From the NCBI GenBank assembly GCA_017553035.1, contig JAFZNE010000041.1:1-52805 (forward strand): a DNA stretch of 52,805 nt, in the 5' to 3' direction. Position 1 is the first letter of the stretch, and each line of letters opens with the position of its first letter. The stretch is from Lachnospiraceae bacterium (GTDB taxonomy: Bacteria; Bacillota; Clostridia; Lachnospirales; Lachnospiraceae). The notes below the pieces were generated by a model. That model was given only the letters and a program-made list of their open reading frames with translations. It was not told the DNA's origin and did no database searches. Shown here one piece after another: positions 1 through 9,572 of this stretch. The position numbers and the translations under genes were made by a program.

Positions 1-993
1 TTACGTCAGGACATCCTTGAAGACGTTGGCATGACCGAAGTTAAGACAGCAGACGATCTTAAGACAGTTGCACAGAAGGCAGCCGATCTGCATCCTGAAT
101 TCAACGGACCTGCAGACATTATCTTCAAGCCCCTTACCAGAAACTTTGCAGATGAGCAGTACACCTGGTGTGCATACGGTGATTCCGTAGTATACGGCGA
201 GAATACAAGAAAAGCATACTGCTATTTCGAGACCGAAGCATTCAAGAAGGTTGCACAGTTCAACCAGAGCATGTATAATGCCGGCCTTTACGGCGATGAG
301 CTTACCACAAACTACAATGAGCGTGATTCACGTATGCAGCAGGGAACTTACCTCTGGGTAGAGGGTTCACTCGGCAAAGAGAACGAGATCATCGCTTCCG
401 TACGTGCAAACGATCCCAATGCAAAGCTTAAGAGCTTCCTGCTCAATCCTACAGCTGACAAGTACATCACCGCATGCGGCGGCGAGGTTCTGTGTGTACC
501 TTACAGCGCAAAGAACCCTGCAGGCGCTATGAAGTTCCTCAACTGGCTGTACAAGAGTCAGGAAAACTATCTGTTCGCTCTGTACGGACCTGAAGGCGAG
601 AACTACACTGTAGAGAACGGACGTATCGCATTGAAGGATCCTTCATTTGAAGGCTACTTCTATGAGTGGATGTTCCGTAACGCCAACTACACCATGTTCA
701 CTTCGGACGTTTCCGAAGACTTCATCAAGATGTACGATACATGGGATGACAACGCTAAGACAAGTGATGTTATCGCTTTCCATTTCAACAACGAGAACGT
801 TCTTGAGATCGAGACCGCTATCAACGAGATCATCAACCAGCGCTTCACACCTATCGAGTGCGGCTTTGTTGACTTTGATACCAACTATCCCGCAGCTATC
901 GCAGAGCTTAAGGCAGCAGGTATTGACCAGTATGTAGCAGAAGTTCAGAGACAGCTCGATGAATTCTTTGCAGTAAACGGTTATCAGCACTGA
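1..993 (+). CDS. Oligosaccharide ABC transporter substrate-binding protein, C-terminal part (5' end outside window)
   Basis: The reading frame is open from base 1, so the N-terminus, including any signal peptide and lipobox, lies upstream; the ATG at 31 is internal. The visible 330 residues look like the C-terminal half of a family-1 extracellular solute-binding protein. The end (from about residue 245 of the visible part: FNNENVLEIETAINEI, a conserved G-x-VDF segment, AGID, then E-x-QRQLDEFF) matches the DUF3502 C-terminal domain of LipO-type binding proteins that work with two-permease sugar importers. It would be anchored outside the membrane and deliver an oligosaccharide to permeases, which are not in this window and are probably upstream. 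The following genes (surface glycan protein, HexNAc-type kinase, NagA) suggest an amino-sugar oligosaccharide. The family is fairly sure; the substrate is inferred from context. Confidence 0.8.
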   Translation, partial: LRQDILEDVGMTEVKTADDLKTVAQKAADLHPEFNGPADIIFKPLTRNFADEQYTWCAYGDSVVYGENTRKAYCYFETEAFKKVAQFNQSMYNAGLYGDELTTNYNERDSRMQQGTYLWVEGSLGKENEIIASVRANDPNAKLKSFLLNPTADKYITACGGEVLCVPYSAKNPAGAMKFLNWLYKSQENYLFALYGPEGENYTVENGRIALKDPSFEGYFYEWMFRNANYTMFTSDVSEDFIKMYDTWDDNAKTSDVIAFHFNNENVLEIETAINEIINQRFTPIECGFVDFDTNYPAAIAELKAAGIDQYVAEVQRQLDEFFAVNGYQH

Positions 994-1055
994 TAAATAA
1001 ACGATAACCAGAGGGCAGAACAGCCAAGCACTAAACTAGTATAAAGCATGATGCC

Positions 1056-1099
1056 GGGGTCAGATTTGTAAGTGGATTATTATGAACGGATCTGGCCCT
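1056..1099 (+). other. Intercistronic hairpin after the binding-protein gene
   Basis: GGGGTCAGAT (1056-1065) can pair with ATCTGGCCCT (1090-1099), ten pairs including two G-U. No T-run follows, so it does not look like a terminator. Hairpins between a binding-protein gene and the next gene often stabilise the 5' message; that role is inference. Confidence 0.4.
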
Positions 1100-1183
1100 G
1101 ACGTCACATATGGGGTAGAAAAACAGTTATTTATCCGCACATTACGGAAAATGAATGAGAAAGTAAGCCAGAAGGGAATTACA

Positions 1184-4100
1184 ATGGTCATGAAGGATAT
1201 TATGAAACATTTCAAAAAAGCAGCCGCACTGCTTGCGGTGCTCGCGTTGCTGCTGTCGATGTGGCAGCCGGTGGGGCATACCGTATATGCGGCAGATGAA
1301 GGCCCGGTTTTTGAAATGGACGGAAACGGCGAAGATTGGCTGTATATCACGCCTGTTTTTTCAGCCGGAGGTATAATCACCAAGTTGTCCGCATTTACTC
1401 TGGACGGTACATTATACGGAAAGATGGAGCTTTCAACTTCCGCTAATTTTGATACCTGGCATATTTATTTCGATACGGACGGGGATACTACCAACCACCT
1501 GTATTTTAACGGAGCAGATTACCTGCTTGAAACGGATATCCTGTATGAGTACCAGGGTGATTCCGGTGAGTGGGATGGCCTTGTAGGTATGAGTGCACCT
1601 GTAGAAAGGGGACTTTCATCCGACAAGAAAACCCTCGAGTTCTCTTTCAGCCTCGCAGATATCGGCAATCCCGAGAAGATCGGGATCCATGCGGCAACGG
1701 TTTCAAACTGGGTCGATGTGGCCGACTGTCCGGCAACCGTAGGAGAATATCTTAATGTTCCCACCTATGAAGAAGCTCATTCTGATGAGATAGTGGGACT
1801 CACACCTCAGGAGCTTGAGGCATATATCGCAGCCAAGGAATTCTCGGGTGCCAAGAACCAGTGGGGTTCGATAATCTACGATGCGGTCAACCAGAATTCC
1901 AATCTGCTCGCACTGAAGGCTGTTACGGACCGTGAGAATCTGTATATACACGCAGATACCAAAGCTCTCAGCAACAATTTCACGGTTTATATCGAGACCG
2001 ATTCCGCTACTTACGAACTGAAAGCCAACGGAACGATCTACAAGACAAAAGACGGCAGCAGGATCGATACCGGTACACCGATCAAGAATTATTATAAGGC
2101 GGACAGCGGATTTGAGATCGTTATTCCCACCTCCGAACTCGAAGGCGGGACAGATCTCTACAAAGTCAGGATGAAGGAAGGCAGGGAACTGCTTCCGGAT
2201 GAAAATCCCGACGATCCCGATACTCCCGTATTTCTTGAGGTTACCGCTTCCATCGATCAGGATCCGCCCGCGATCACGCTTGACGGTAATGACAGCGACT
2301 GGGCGGGTATGGAGCCTATCGGCCATGGAGAAGGTTCTCTTGGCGATCTGTATGCATTTCGTGATAATGACAACCTGTATGTAATGACATACATCAAAGG
2401 CGTGACCGATCCGGAGAGTTCGGCCGCATATACGACAAGCTTGTTCATCGGCACGGATAATGATGACAGCACAGGTTTCATACATTCGGGATACGCACAC
2501 CACAATACCGGTGATATGCTCTTCCAGGACTGGCATTCTTACGGTGAGGAGCGCAATCTTGAGTTCTTCTACGCGAAGGATCCCGTGATCCTCGAGTGGA
2601 ACATGAAGAAGCAGTATGTCGAGGGTTATGACAAGGTATTTGCCGCAACCAAAGAACGCGGCACATATTGTGCGGAGTATATCGTACCGATAGCAATGCT
2701 TCATGAGATTACCGATGAGATCGGTGATGACATGTATATCTGTATCGACAGAAACGATGTACAGACAGATGAGGTGACTTACGAACGCATGACACCCGAA
2801 GGATTTACACCTGCAAGGGATCCTGAGAACGGTTCATTTGCGAAGGTTCCCAAATATAAGATCACATTTGACATCACAGCGGAAGATTTCGATTTCTCTG
2901 ATTGGAATACCGTATGTAATACCGCAAAGCATCAGAACAACGTGAACTTTATCGGGATCAAGTCCGATGAAAAGCTCTACACGATGCTCACGGGCAACGG
3001 TGATCTTTCTACGGTAGTCCGTTACTACATTTCCACCGGAAATGCAGGTTATGCATATGATGGCAGAGAAAATGTAAATTACATTGTTGAAAACGGAAAA
3101 CTGTATGAAGTAACAGGAAATAACACCAAGGCAGCCGAAGGAAAGAGCATCTATCAGTATTATGAATCGGATGCGGTCCTTATGCAGCTGTATCTGGAAG
3201 ATATCGGAAGCCCTTCCTCGATCAAGATCGCCGCGGATGCAAATGAAGGTGAGTATGTCCTTCCCGCAGAAGGATATCTTACGATCAGCAAGACGATGGA
3301 AGAGAACAGGGAAGAAGGTCTGTTCTATCCGAAGGCTGCATATGATTTCCATAACAACCCCTATAAAGGCTGGGTTGGCTGGGCAGATATCAACGAGGGC
3401 GATGTTGATACCATCCTCTCCGAACATAATCTGATCTATGTGGATATCAAGTGGAGCGAACTTGAACCCGAAAAAGGCACTTATGCTTTTGACGCCATCG
3501 AGGAACAGTACCAGTTCAAGAAATGGCAGGCACAGGGATGCCGCATGGTATTCCGTTTCGTAATGGATAACCCGAATCTGATCAACGGTGATCCGAATAT
3601 CAAGAGGATGGATATCCCTCAGTGGCTGTATGACGAGCTGGCAGAAGAAAATGCCGAGGGTGAAGGCGCAGGAACCTTCTACAATGGCGAAACGATCCTC
3701 GGAATGCTCGGAGGCGTAGGATTTTCACCCAACTACAAGAGCGAGAAACTGTTAGCATACCATGAGGCAGCTATCAAAGCATTTGCGGAACGCTACGATG
3801 ATCCCGCGATCACGGCTTACGTTGAGGTAGGAAGCTTGGGACACTGGGCCGAGTTCCACACCTGGCCTACGGGAACCGGTGAATTCCCCGATCCCGAACT
3901 GGCTCAGAAATATATGAGCGCTTATGTAAATGCATTCCACAACGTACGCGTCGGTATCAGAAAGCCTTACGCGGTAGCTGCGGAAAACAACTGGGGTCTG
4001 TACAATGATATATTCGGTGTGACCAGCGACGGCGGTACACCTACATTCCTCGAGTGGGCAGCAAGCGGAAATACCGATATGCCCGGTTCTACCGAAGAAG

Positions 4101-4972
4101 ACATAGCCGCAAGCGCGATGCCCGACTGGTGGAAACTGAACTATTCCGGCGGCGAATTTGCCAACGGTGATTTCAGGACCAATGCCCTGAATGAAAATAT
4201 CTGTGCTGTACTTGACCAGATAAGGGACAGCCATACTACATGGCTCGGACCCTGCTCGGCATGTGATTTCAAGGTTGGCGATCCTCAGTATGAGAGCTTC
4301 CGTTACAACATCGAGACCATGTTCAGCACGATGGGATACAACTATGGAATTTACAGCCTGTCGAAGCCCGAAAGACTGATCGTTGGCGAGGATAACGCTC
4401 TGGCGATCACCTGGAACAATATGGGTGTGGCTCCGATATACTACAACTGCCCCGTAACGCTGATCCTTAAAGACGGCAGCGGGAAGGTCGTTTATGAGCA
4501 GGCACAGGATTTTGATACAACAACATGGTTACCGGGCAGAAGCACGGTTAACGCATCGATAAAAGTTCCGGCAGATATCGCTGCCGGTGAGTACACACTG
4601 GCGGTGAAGATGACCACGGCCGATTCAAGACAGGACGTGATCAGGCTGGCAATGGAAGGGGAGCAATCCGACGGATCATATGATCTGTACACCATTACGG
4701 TAGGCGGACCCGTTGCAGATGAAACACAAGAAGAAATTAAGAATGATCAGACCGGCAATACAGGAAATGAAACAGTAAACCAGCCTGAACCCACAAGCGC
4801 TACAGAGACCTCATCATCCAATACCGAGTCAGCGGCCCAGAGCGGTGAGCAGACAGCTAACAATGATGATAATTCAGGCAGTCATACCGTATTGTGGATA
4901 ATCCTCGGAGTGGCAGCAGCCGCTCTGATCGGAGGCGGTATTACAATCTTTTTTAAGAAAAGAGGCAAATAA
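1184..4972 (+). CDS. Large secreted, membrane-anchored multi-module DUF4832-type glycan-active protein
   Basis: The frame opens at 1082, but the ATG at 1184 has an AGAAGGG site just upstream and is followed directly by a signal peptide (hydrophobic run then a VYA-A type cleavage site), so I start there (1262 aa). After the signal come about four similar beta-sandwich-like modules, each opening with a DGNG-DW or DGNDSDW type motif, as in CBM9/DOMON-like carbohydrate-binding domains (about residues 12-700). From about residue 715 the sequence matches the DUF4832 type: NPYKGW, then a WSELEPEKGTY segment and an AYVEVGSLGHW strand typical of TIM-barrel glycoside hydrolases. A beta domain follows, then a Ser/Thr/Asn/Glu linker, one C-terminal membrane helix and a KKRGK tail. 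It probably sits on the cell surface and binds or cleaves the glycan imported by the neighbouring transporter. Activity is not established. It overlaps the next gene by one base. Confidence 0.75.
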   Translation: MVMKDIMKHFKKAAALLAVLALLLSMWQPVGHTVYAADEGPVFEMDGNGEDWLYITPVFSAGGIITKLSAFTLDGTLYGKMELSTSANFDTWHIYFDTDGDTTNHLYFNGADYLLETDILYEYQGDSGEWDGLVGMSAPVERGLSSDKKTLEFSFSLADIGNPEKIGIHAATVSNWVDVADCPATVGEYLNVPTYEEAHSDEIVGLTPQELEAYIAAKEFSGAKNQWGSIIYDAVNQNSNLLALKAVTDRENLYIHADTKALSNNFTVYIETDSATYELKANGTIYKTKDGSRIDTGTPIKNYYKADSGFEIVIPTSELEGGTDLYKVRMKEGRELLPDENPDDPDTPVFLEVTASIDQDPPAITLDGNDSDWAGMEPIGHGEGSLGDLYAFRDNDNLYVMTYIKGVTDPESSAAYTTSLFIGTDNDDSTGFIHSGYAHHNTGDMLFQDWHSYGEERNLEFFYAKDPVILEWNMKKQYVEGYDKVFAATKERGTYCAEYIVPIAMLHEITDEIGDDMYICIDRNDVQTDEVTYERMTPEGFTPARDPENGSFAKVPKYKITFDITAEDFDFSDWNTVCNTAKHQNNVNFIGIKSDEKLYTMLTGNGDLSTVVRYYISTGNAGYAYDGRENVNYIVENGKLYEVTGNNTKAAEGKSIYQYYESDAVLMQLYLEDIGSPSSIKIAADANEGEYVLPAEGYLTISKTMEENREEGLFYPKAAYDFHNNPYKGWVGWADINEGDVDTILSEHNLIYVDIKWSELEPEKGTYAFDAIEEQYQFKKWQAQGCRMVFRFVMDNPNLINGDPNIKRMDIPQWLYDELAEENAEGEGAGTFYNGETILGMLGGVGFSPNYKSEKLLAYHEAAIKAFAERYDDPAITAYVEVGSLGHWAEFHTWPTGTGEFPDPELAQKYMSAYVNAFHNVRVGIRKPYAVAAENNWGLYNDIFGVTSDGGTPTFLEWAASGNTDMPGSTEEDIAASAMPDWWKLNYSGGEFANGDFRTNALNENICAVLDQIRDSHTTWLGPCSACDFKVGDPQYESFRYNIETMFSTMGYNYGIYSLSKPERLIVGEDNALAITWNNMGVAPIYYNCPVTLILKDGSGKVVYEQAQDFDTTTWLPGRSTVNASIKVPADIAAGEYTLAVKMTTADSRQDVIRLAMEGEQSDGSYDLYTITVGGPVADETQEEIKNDQTGNTGNETVNQPEPTSATETSSSNTESAAQSGEQTANNDDNSGSHTVLWIILGVAAAALIGGGITIFFKKRGK

Positions 4973-6216
4973 TGAAACTTGCAATAATCGGAGCAGGACA
5001 AAGAGGAATGATCTACGCTAAATACGCATACGAGAAGGGCGGCGCCCAGATCGTGGCGGTAACCGATATCAATAAGGAAAAGCGTGATTGTGCATGTGAA
5101 GAATTCAACATCCCCCCTGAAATGGCTTTTAGCAACACGGATGATTTCTTCCGTCAGGGGAAGATTGCTGATGCCATAATACTGGCGACCATGGACAGAG
5201 ATCATTATGACCATGCTATGGCAGCAATGGATCTGGGCTATGATATCCTCCTTGAAAAGCCCATTTCGCCCGATGTACAGGAATGCCTTAAAATCCGGGA
5301 TAAGGCCAAAGAGAAGGGCGTGACCATTGTTGTATGCCATGTATTGCGATACACGAGATTCTTCTCGGCGATCAAGAAAGTGATCGATTCGGGAGAACTC
5401 GGAAAGGTTGTCACAATACAGCATGCCGAGAATGTGGGTAATTTCCATATGGCTCATTCTTTCGTCCGCGGAAACTGGCGTAACTCCGACCTTTCAAGCC
5501 CCATTATCATGCAGAAATCCTGCCATGATATGGACATCCTGTTATGGCTTGTGGGAAGCAACGCCAAGAAAATTTCTTCCTTCGGCAATCTTTCCTACTT
5601 CAAAAAGGAAAACGCTCCCGCAGGGGCCGCCAAGCGGTGTCTCGACTGCCCCTGCGAGGACCAGTGCCGTTTTGACGGGAAGAAGGCTTATCTGCCCATA
5701 AGGGGAGAATGGCCCGCTACCGTCCTTACGGAAGACCAGTCCGAAGAAGGTATCTTGACGGCGTTAAGGGAAGGCCCTTACGGACGTTGCGTATTTGACT
5801 GTGACAACAATGTATGCGATAATCAGGTAACTGATATAGAATTTGAAAACGGAGTAACCGCAACATTCCATTTGAGCGGTATGACGAATAAGATGCACCG
5901 TACGATCAAGGTCATGTGTGAAAACGGTGATATTTTCGGAGACGATTCGGAGGATTTCATCACTGTGACGAAGTATTCCGCCAACTCGCTGTATGAAGGC
6001 GAGACGCGCGAAATATCGGTCAACAGCGAAGAGGGCTTCCACGGAGGCGGAGATTACCGTCTTACGATGGACTTTATCAGCGCTCTGGAACATAAGGGAG
6101 AACAGGTTGAGATCCGTTCGGGCATTGAACAGTCGGTTGAAAGCCATCTTATGGCTTATGCCGCCGAACAGGCAAGACTGACCGACACGGTAATATTGAT
6201 GAAAGATATAAGGTAA
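4972..6216 (+). CDS. Gfo/Idh/MocA-family NAD(P)-dependent sugar oxidoreductase
   Basis: 414 aa, translationally coupled to the preceding gene through TAATG. The N-terminus has the Rossmann motif GAGQRG at residues 7-12 and the family EKP motif at 95-97. K-x-CHDMD around 182-188 supplies the probable catalytic His/Asp pair. Residues 223-232 carry four cysteines (C223, C226, C228, C232), a possible metal-binding insert seen in a subset of the family. Members oxidise or epimerise sugars, amino sugars and inositols, or hydrolyse glycosides by an NAD-dependent oxidation route. Placement between the surface glycan protein and the nucleotidyltransferase/kinase/nagA genes suggests it modifies a sugar released from the same glycan. 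The exact substrate cannot be read from sequence. Confidence 0.88.
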   Translation: MKLAIIGAGQRGMIYAKYAYEKGGAQIVAVTDINKEKRDCACEEFNIPPEMAFSNTDDFFRQGKIADAIILATMDRDHYDHAMAAMDLGYDILLEKPISPDVQECLKIRDKAKEKGVTIVVCHVLRYTRFFSAIKKVIDSGELGKVVTIQHAENVGNFHMAHSFVRGNWRNSDLSSPIIMQKSCHDMDILLWLVGSNAKKISSFGNLSYFKKENAPAGAAKRCLDCPCEDQCRFDGKKAYLPIRGEWPATVLTEDQSEEGILTALREGPYGRCVFDCDNNVCDNQVTDIEFENGVTATFHLSGMTNKMHRTIKVMCENGDIFGDDSEDFITVTKYSANSLYEGETREISVNSEEGFHGGGDYRLTMDFISALEHKGEQVEIRSGIEQSVESHLMAYAAEQARLTDTVILMKDIR

Positions 6217-6232
6217 CACGGAGGTTTGATTC

Positions 6233-7186
6233 ATGAAACAGCCAGCATTGGTTATCATGGCAGCAGGCATGGGGAGCCGCTACGGAGGACTTAAGCAGAT
6301 CGATCCGCTCGACGAGCACGGTCAGATCATAATGGATTTTTCAATCTACGATGCACTGCGAGCCGGATTCAGAAAGATCGTATTTATTATCAAAAAACAG
6401 ATCGAAGAAGAATTCAAAAGATCCATCGGAGACAGGATCTCGAAGGTGGCGGATGTCGTTTATGTATATCAGGAGCTTGATAAGCTGCCCGAGGCAGACG
6501 CGAACGGTAATCCTTATACGGTACCGGAAGGAAGGGTTAAGCCCTGGGGTACCGGACATGCGATCCTGTGCTGCAAGGATGTTCTCGACGAGCCTTTCGC
6601 CGTGATCAACGCGGATGATTATTACGGACCCGAGGCATTCCGTATCATTTACGACGAGCTGAGCGCGAAATGTGACGACAGCGAGCGCGATTACTGCATG
6701 GTAGGTTACATACTTTCCAACACGCTTACCGAGAACGGTACGGTATCTCGCGGAGTCTGCACGGTGGACGAAAACGGATATCTGAAAGAGATCGTGGAAA
6801 AGACCAAGATCGCCAAGCGTGGCAGCGGAGCCGCATTTTCCGAGGATAACGGGGAAACCTGGCAGGATATCGCGCCGGATTCGATCGTATCCATGAACCT
6901 GTGGGGATTCAAAGCAAACGTCCTTGGTGAGCTTGACAGATCTTTCCGTTCGTTCCTTGATACCGAGTCCGGAAAGAATCCCTTAAAGAGCGAATTCTTC
7001 CTTCCGAAGGCAGTACAGGAACTGCTTGAAGAAGGTAAGGCAACCGTAAAAGTCCTGCGCAGCAGTGACAAGTGGTTCGGTGTTACTTACAAAGAAGACA
7101 AAGAAGATGTAGTAAATGCCATCAGACTGTTGAAAAACAAGGGAGTATATCCCGACAAGCTGTGGCCTGCAACAGATAAGGAATAG
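6233..7186 (+). CDS. Sugar-1-phosphate nucleotidyltransferase (NTP_transferase family)
   Basis: 317 aa, preceded by a strong GGAGG site. The N-terminus has the nucleotide-binding signature MAAGMGSRYGGLKQ (residues 9-22), and residues from about 123 (VINADDYYGPEAF) give the metal-binding aspartates of a GT-A-like nucleotidyltransferase fold. Such enzymes make NDP-sugars from a sugar-1-phosphate and an NTP. The next gene is a HexNAc-1-kinase-like enzyme, so the likely substrate is its product, HexNAc-1-P, giving UDP-HexNAc; this is inferred from adjacency. It is not GalT/LnpC, the uridylyltransferase of the bifidobacterial lacto-N-biose pathway, which belongs to another fold. Confidence 0.85.
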   Translation: MKQPALVIMAAGMGSRYGGLKQIDPLDEHGQIIMDFSIYDALRAGFRKIVFIIKKQIEEEFKRSIGDRISKVADVVYVYQELDKLPEADANGNPYTVPEGRVKPWGTGHAILCCKDVLDEPFAVINADDYYGPEAFRIIYDELSAKCDDSERDYCMVGYILSNTLTENGTVSRGVCTVDENGYLKEIVEKTKIAKRGSGAAFSEDNGETWQDIAPDSIVSMNLWGFKANVLGELDRSFRSFLDTESGKNPLKSEFFLPKAVQELLEEGKATVKVLRSSDKWFGVTYKEDKEDVVNAIRLLKNKGVYPDKLWPATDKE

Positions 7187-7190
7187 CATA

Positions 7191-8309
7191 ATGACAAGAG
7201 AAGAAAAATGTGCTAATAAACTGGAGGCAGTACAAGCCTTCAGACTTCCGGGAAAGATCCTGAGCTGTGAAAAATATGGCAACGGTCACATTAATGACAC
7301 TTTTCTGGTGATAATGGAAGAAGATGGCGCCGAGAAACGTTATATTCTCCAGCGTATGAACCAGGATGTGTTCAAGGATCCCGCGAAGCTCATGAACAAT
7401 ATAGTTCTGGTTACCGATTTCCTGAAAGAGAAAATCCGTGAGCGGGGAGGGGATGTAGAGAGGGAGACCTTAAATCCTCTCCGTACCGCGGACGGACAGT
7501 CTTTCTACGAGGATAGTATAGGCAGCTGCTGGAGAGTATATACTTTCATTACGGATGCCGTAAGTCTTGACCAGGTACGTACTCCCGAAGACTTTTACCA
7601 GAGTGCGGTAACGTTCGGAAGATTTTCCGGACAGATGGCTTCTTTCGATGCAACACAGCTTACGGAGACCATTCCCGATTTTCACAATACGCCGAAACGT
7701 TTTGAAACGTTCTGCGCGGCGGTGGAAGCGGATGTGTGCAACCGGGCGGCAGGTGTGCGCGAGGAGATAGCATTTTACGAAGCACACAAAGATGATATGG
7801 AGTATTGTGCGGGATTGCTCGCTAAAGGGGCGATACCTCTTCGGGTAACACATAACGACACAAAGCTCAACAATATCATGCTTGATATGAAGACCGGCAA
7901 AGGGATCTGCGTTATCGATCTTGATACGGTCATGCCGGGTCTGTCGGTGTTCGATTTCGGTGATTCGATACGTTTCGGAGCCAATACCGCGGTAGAGGAT
8001 GAAAGAGACCTTTCAAAAGTTTCGCTTTCGCTGGAACTGTTCGAAACGTATGTGAAGGGTTATCTTGAAGGCTGCGGCGGAGCACTTACCGATGAGGAGA
8101 TCAGACTTCTGCCTTACGGTGCCAAGAATATGACTCTTGAATGCGGAATGAGATTCCTTACGGATTACCTTCAGGGAGATACTTATTTCATGGTACACCG
8201 CGAAGGACACAATCTGGACAGGGCTCACACACAGATCGAACTGGTACGTGATATGGAACGCAAATGGGAAGAAATGGAAAAGGTAGTCTATGCTAATAAA
8301 GGGTGCTGA
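7191..8309 (+). CDS. N-acetylhexosamine 1-kinase-like phosphotransferase (APH/choline kinase fold)
   Basis: 372 aa, four bases after the nucleotidyltransferase. A glycine-bearing ATP-binding segment (YGNGHINDTFLV, about residue 24 onward) is followed by the Brenner motif HNDTKLNN with catalytic Asp about 223, then the metal-binding VIDLDT about 241-246. The HND-T-K-x-NN form and overall length fit the NahK/LnpB group, which phosphorylates GlcNAc and GalNAc at C1 in the galacto-N-biose/lacto-N-biose pathway. Neighbouring NagA and the nucleotidyltransferase agree with an amino-sugar substrate. A homoserine- or aminoglycoside-kinase-like role cannot be excluded by eye. It overlaps nagA by 20 bases. 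Confidence 0.78.
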   Translation: MTREEKCANKLEAVQAFRLPGKILSCEKYGNGHINDTFLVIMEEDGAEKRYILQRMNQDVFKDPAKLMNNIVLVTDFLKEKIRERGGDVERETLNPLRTADGQSFYEDSIGSCWRVYTFITDAVSLDQVRTPEDFYQSAVTFGRFSGQMASFDATQLTETIPDFHNTPKRFETFCAAVEADVCNRAAGVREEIAFYEAHKDDMEYCAGLLAKGAIPLRVTHNDTKLNNIMLDMKTGKGICVIDLDTVMPGLSVFDFGDSIRFGANTAVEDERDLSKVSLSLELFETYVKGYLEGCGGALTDEEIRLLPYGAKNMTLECGMRFLTDYLQGDTYFMVHREGHNLDRAHTQIELVRDMERKWEEMEKVVYANKGC

Positions 8310-9468
8310 AATATTTACGGCTTCGGGCTTTACCGAAGCAGATTTACGGATAATGGGCAATAAGATCGCCGCGGTCGGAATCGACGCGGCGAATCCGTGT
8401 TTCCGGGAGGAACATGGGGAAGAAATTTTTGATTACAGCGGGTACAGGATCATCCCGGGACTTATCGACATACACACACACGGACGTATCGGGATAGATT
8501 TTACGACCGCTTCGGAAGAAGAAATCCACAAACTGCTCGGGGATTATCTTCATGCCGGTGTTACGGGCGTTCTCGCGACCGTGATGACCAATGACCGGAA
8601 TGTGCTGCGTTCGGCATTTGAGAAGATCGGAAAGATCATTGACGAACAGCACGCAAGGCTTGAGGGATCCGTGCCCGACGACGGGCGTAAAGAAGCTTCG
8701 GTGCTTGGGATCAATTTTGAAGGGGTATGGCTTTCGCCTGCGAAAAAGGGTGCGCATCTGGAGGAGTATCTCGAGCTGCCGACTGTAGAAAGGTATGAGG
8801 AATACTATCGCGCATCACGGGAGAATATCCTGCTTGCGACAATAGCGCCGGAACTTGAGGGCGCATGTGAGCTGATCTCACTCAAAAAAGACAGGACACA
8901 TTTTTCGCTCGGACATTCGGCGGCAACTTATAAGGAAGCCGTAAAGGCGATCGAGGCGGGAGCGGATCACGCGACACATCTGTTTAACGCAATGCCGGCA
9001 CTCGGACACAGGGAACCCGGTCTTGTCGGTGCTTCACTTGATGAGAAACTGTATACAGAAGTGATCTGTGACGGTTATCACGTGCATCCGGCAGTGATCA
9101 GGATGGTATTTGACTCCAACCCCGGCAGAACCGTTCTTATTTCGGATTCGATAGCTCCTGCAGGGCTCAAGGACGGTGTATATGTTTCGGGAGCCCAGAA
9201 GGTAACGGCTTCTGGAGGAAAGATCCTTACCGACGACGGTACCATCGCGGGTTCGGGAATAAGCCTGTTCGAAGGCTTAAGACGTTGCGTGAAAGACTTC
9301 GGGATCGATGAAAATGAGGCGATCCGTGCAGCCACACTTTATCCTGCGAGATCTGTAGGAAAAGACAGCGTTAACGGAAGCATCAAAACCGGTAATCATG
9401 CGGATCTGATCGTGATCGACAAAGACTATCGGATAAAAGACATTTTTATCAACGGAACCCGGGTATAA
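8290..9468 (+). CDS. nagA: N-acetylglucosamine-6-phosphate deacetylase
   Basis: 392 aa, close to the usual 380-390. NagA removes acetate from GlcNAc-6-P to give glucosamine-6-P in the cytoplasm. Visible active-site pieces are HTH at residues 62-64, metal ligands E144, H209 (LGHSAATY) and H230 (ATHLFNAM), and catalytic D286 (ISDSIAPAG); the spacing agrees with the E. coli enzyme (E131, H195, H216, D273). The start lies inside the kinase gene, indicating tight coupling. No nagB is present within the window, so the deaminase must be elsewhere if the pathway is complete. Confidence 0.95.
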   Translation: MLIKGAEIFTASGFTEADLRIMGNKIAAVGIDAANPCFREEHGEEIFDYSGYRIIPGLIDIHTHGRIGIDFTTASEEEIHKLLGDYLHAGVTGVLATVMTNDRNVLRSAFEKIGKIIDEQHARLEGSVPDDGRKEASVLGINFEGVWLSPAKKGAHLEEYLELPTVERYEEYYRASRENILLATIAPELEGACELISLKKDRTHFSLGHSAATYKEAVKAIEAGADHATHLFNAMPALGHREPGLVGASLDEKLYTEVICDGYHVHPAVIRMVFDSNPGRTVLISDSIAPAGLKDGVYVSGAQKVTASGGKILTDDGTIAGSGISLFEGLRRCVKDFGIDENEAIRAATLYPARSVGKDSVNGSIKTGNHADLIVIDKDYRIKDIFINGTRV

Positions 9469-9495
9469 AAAATCAGAACTTTGTTCAATTTCTAC

Positions 9496-9524
9496 TTACA
9501 TTTTTCTCCTTTTTGTGGTATACT
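9496..9524 (+). promoter_or_regulatory. Promoter for the CarD-family gene
   Basis: TTACAT (9496-9501), a 17-base spacer, then an extended -10 TGGTATACT with TATACT at 9519-9524. It lies about 50 bases before the start codon and after nagA, where no terminator is visible. Confidence 0.65.
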
Positions 9525-9572
9525 CTATAGTGTGTGGCATAAGTATTACTATAACCCGGAAAGGAGGAGCGA

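Noticed and set aside
1082-1183. Extended N-terminus for the DUF4832 protein
   Set aside because: Would place 34 hydrophilic residues before the signal peptide and start inside the hairpin; the ATG at 1184 has a ribosome site.
1703-2704. Long open frame on the minus strand (333 codons)
   Set aside because: Lies inside the DUF4832 gene; no ribosome site, odd composition, no recognisable domain. A shadow of the plus-strand codon pattern.
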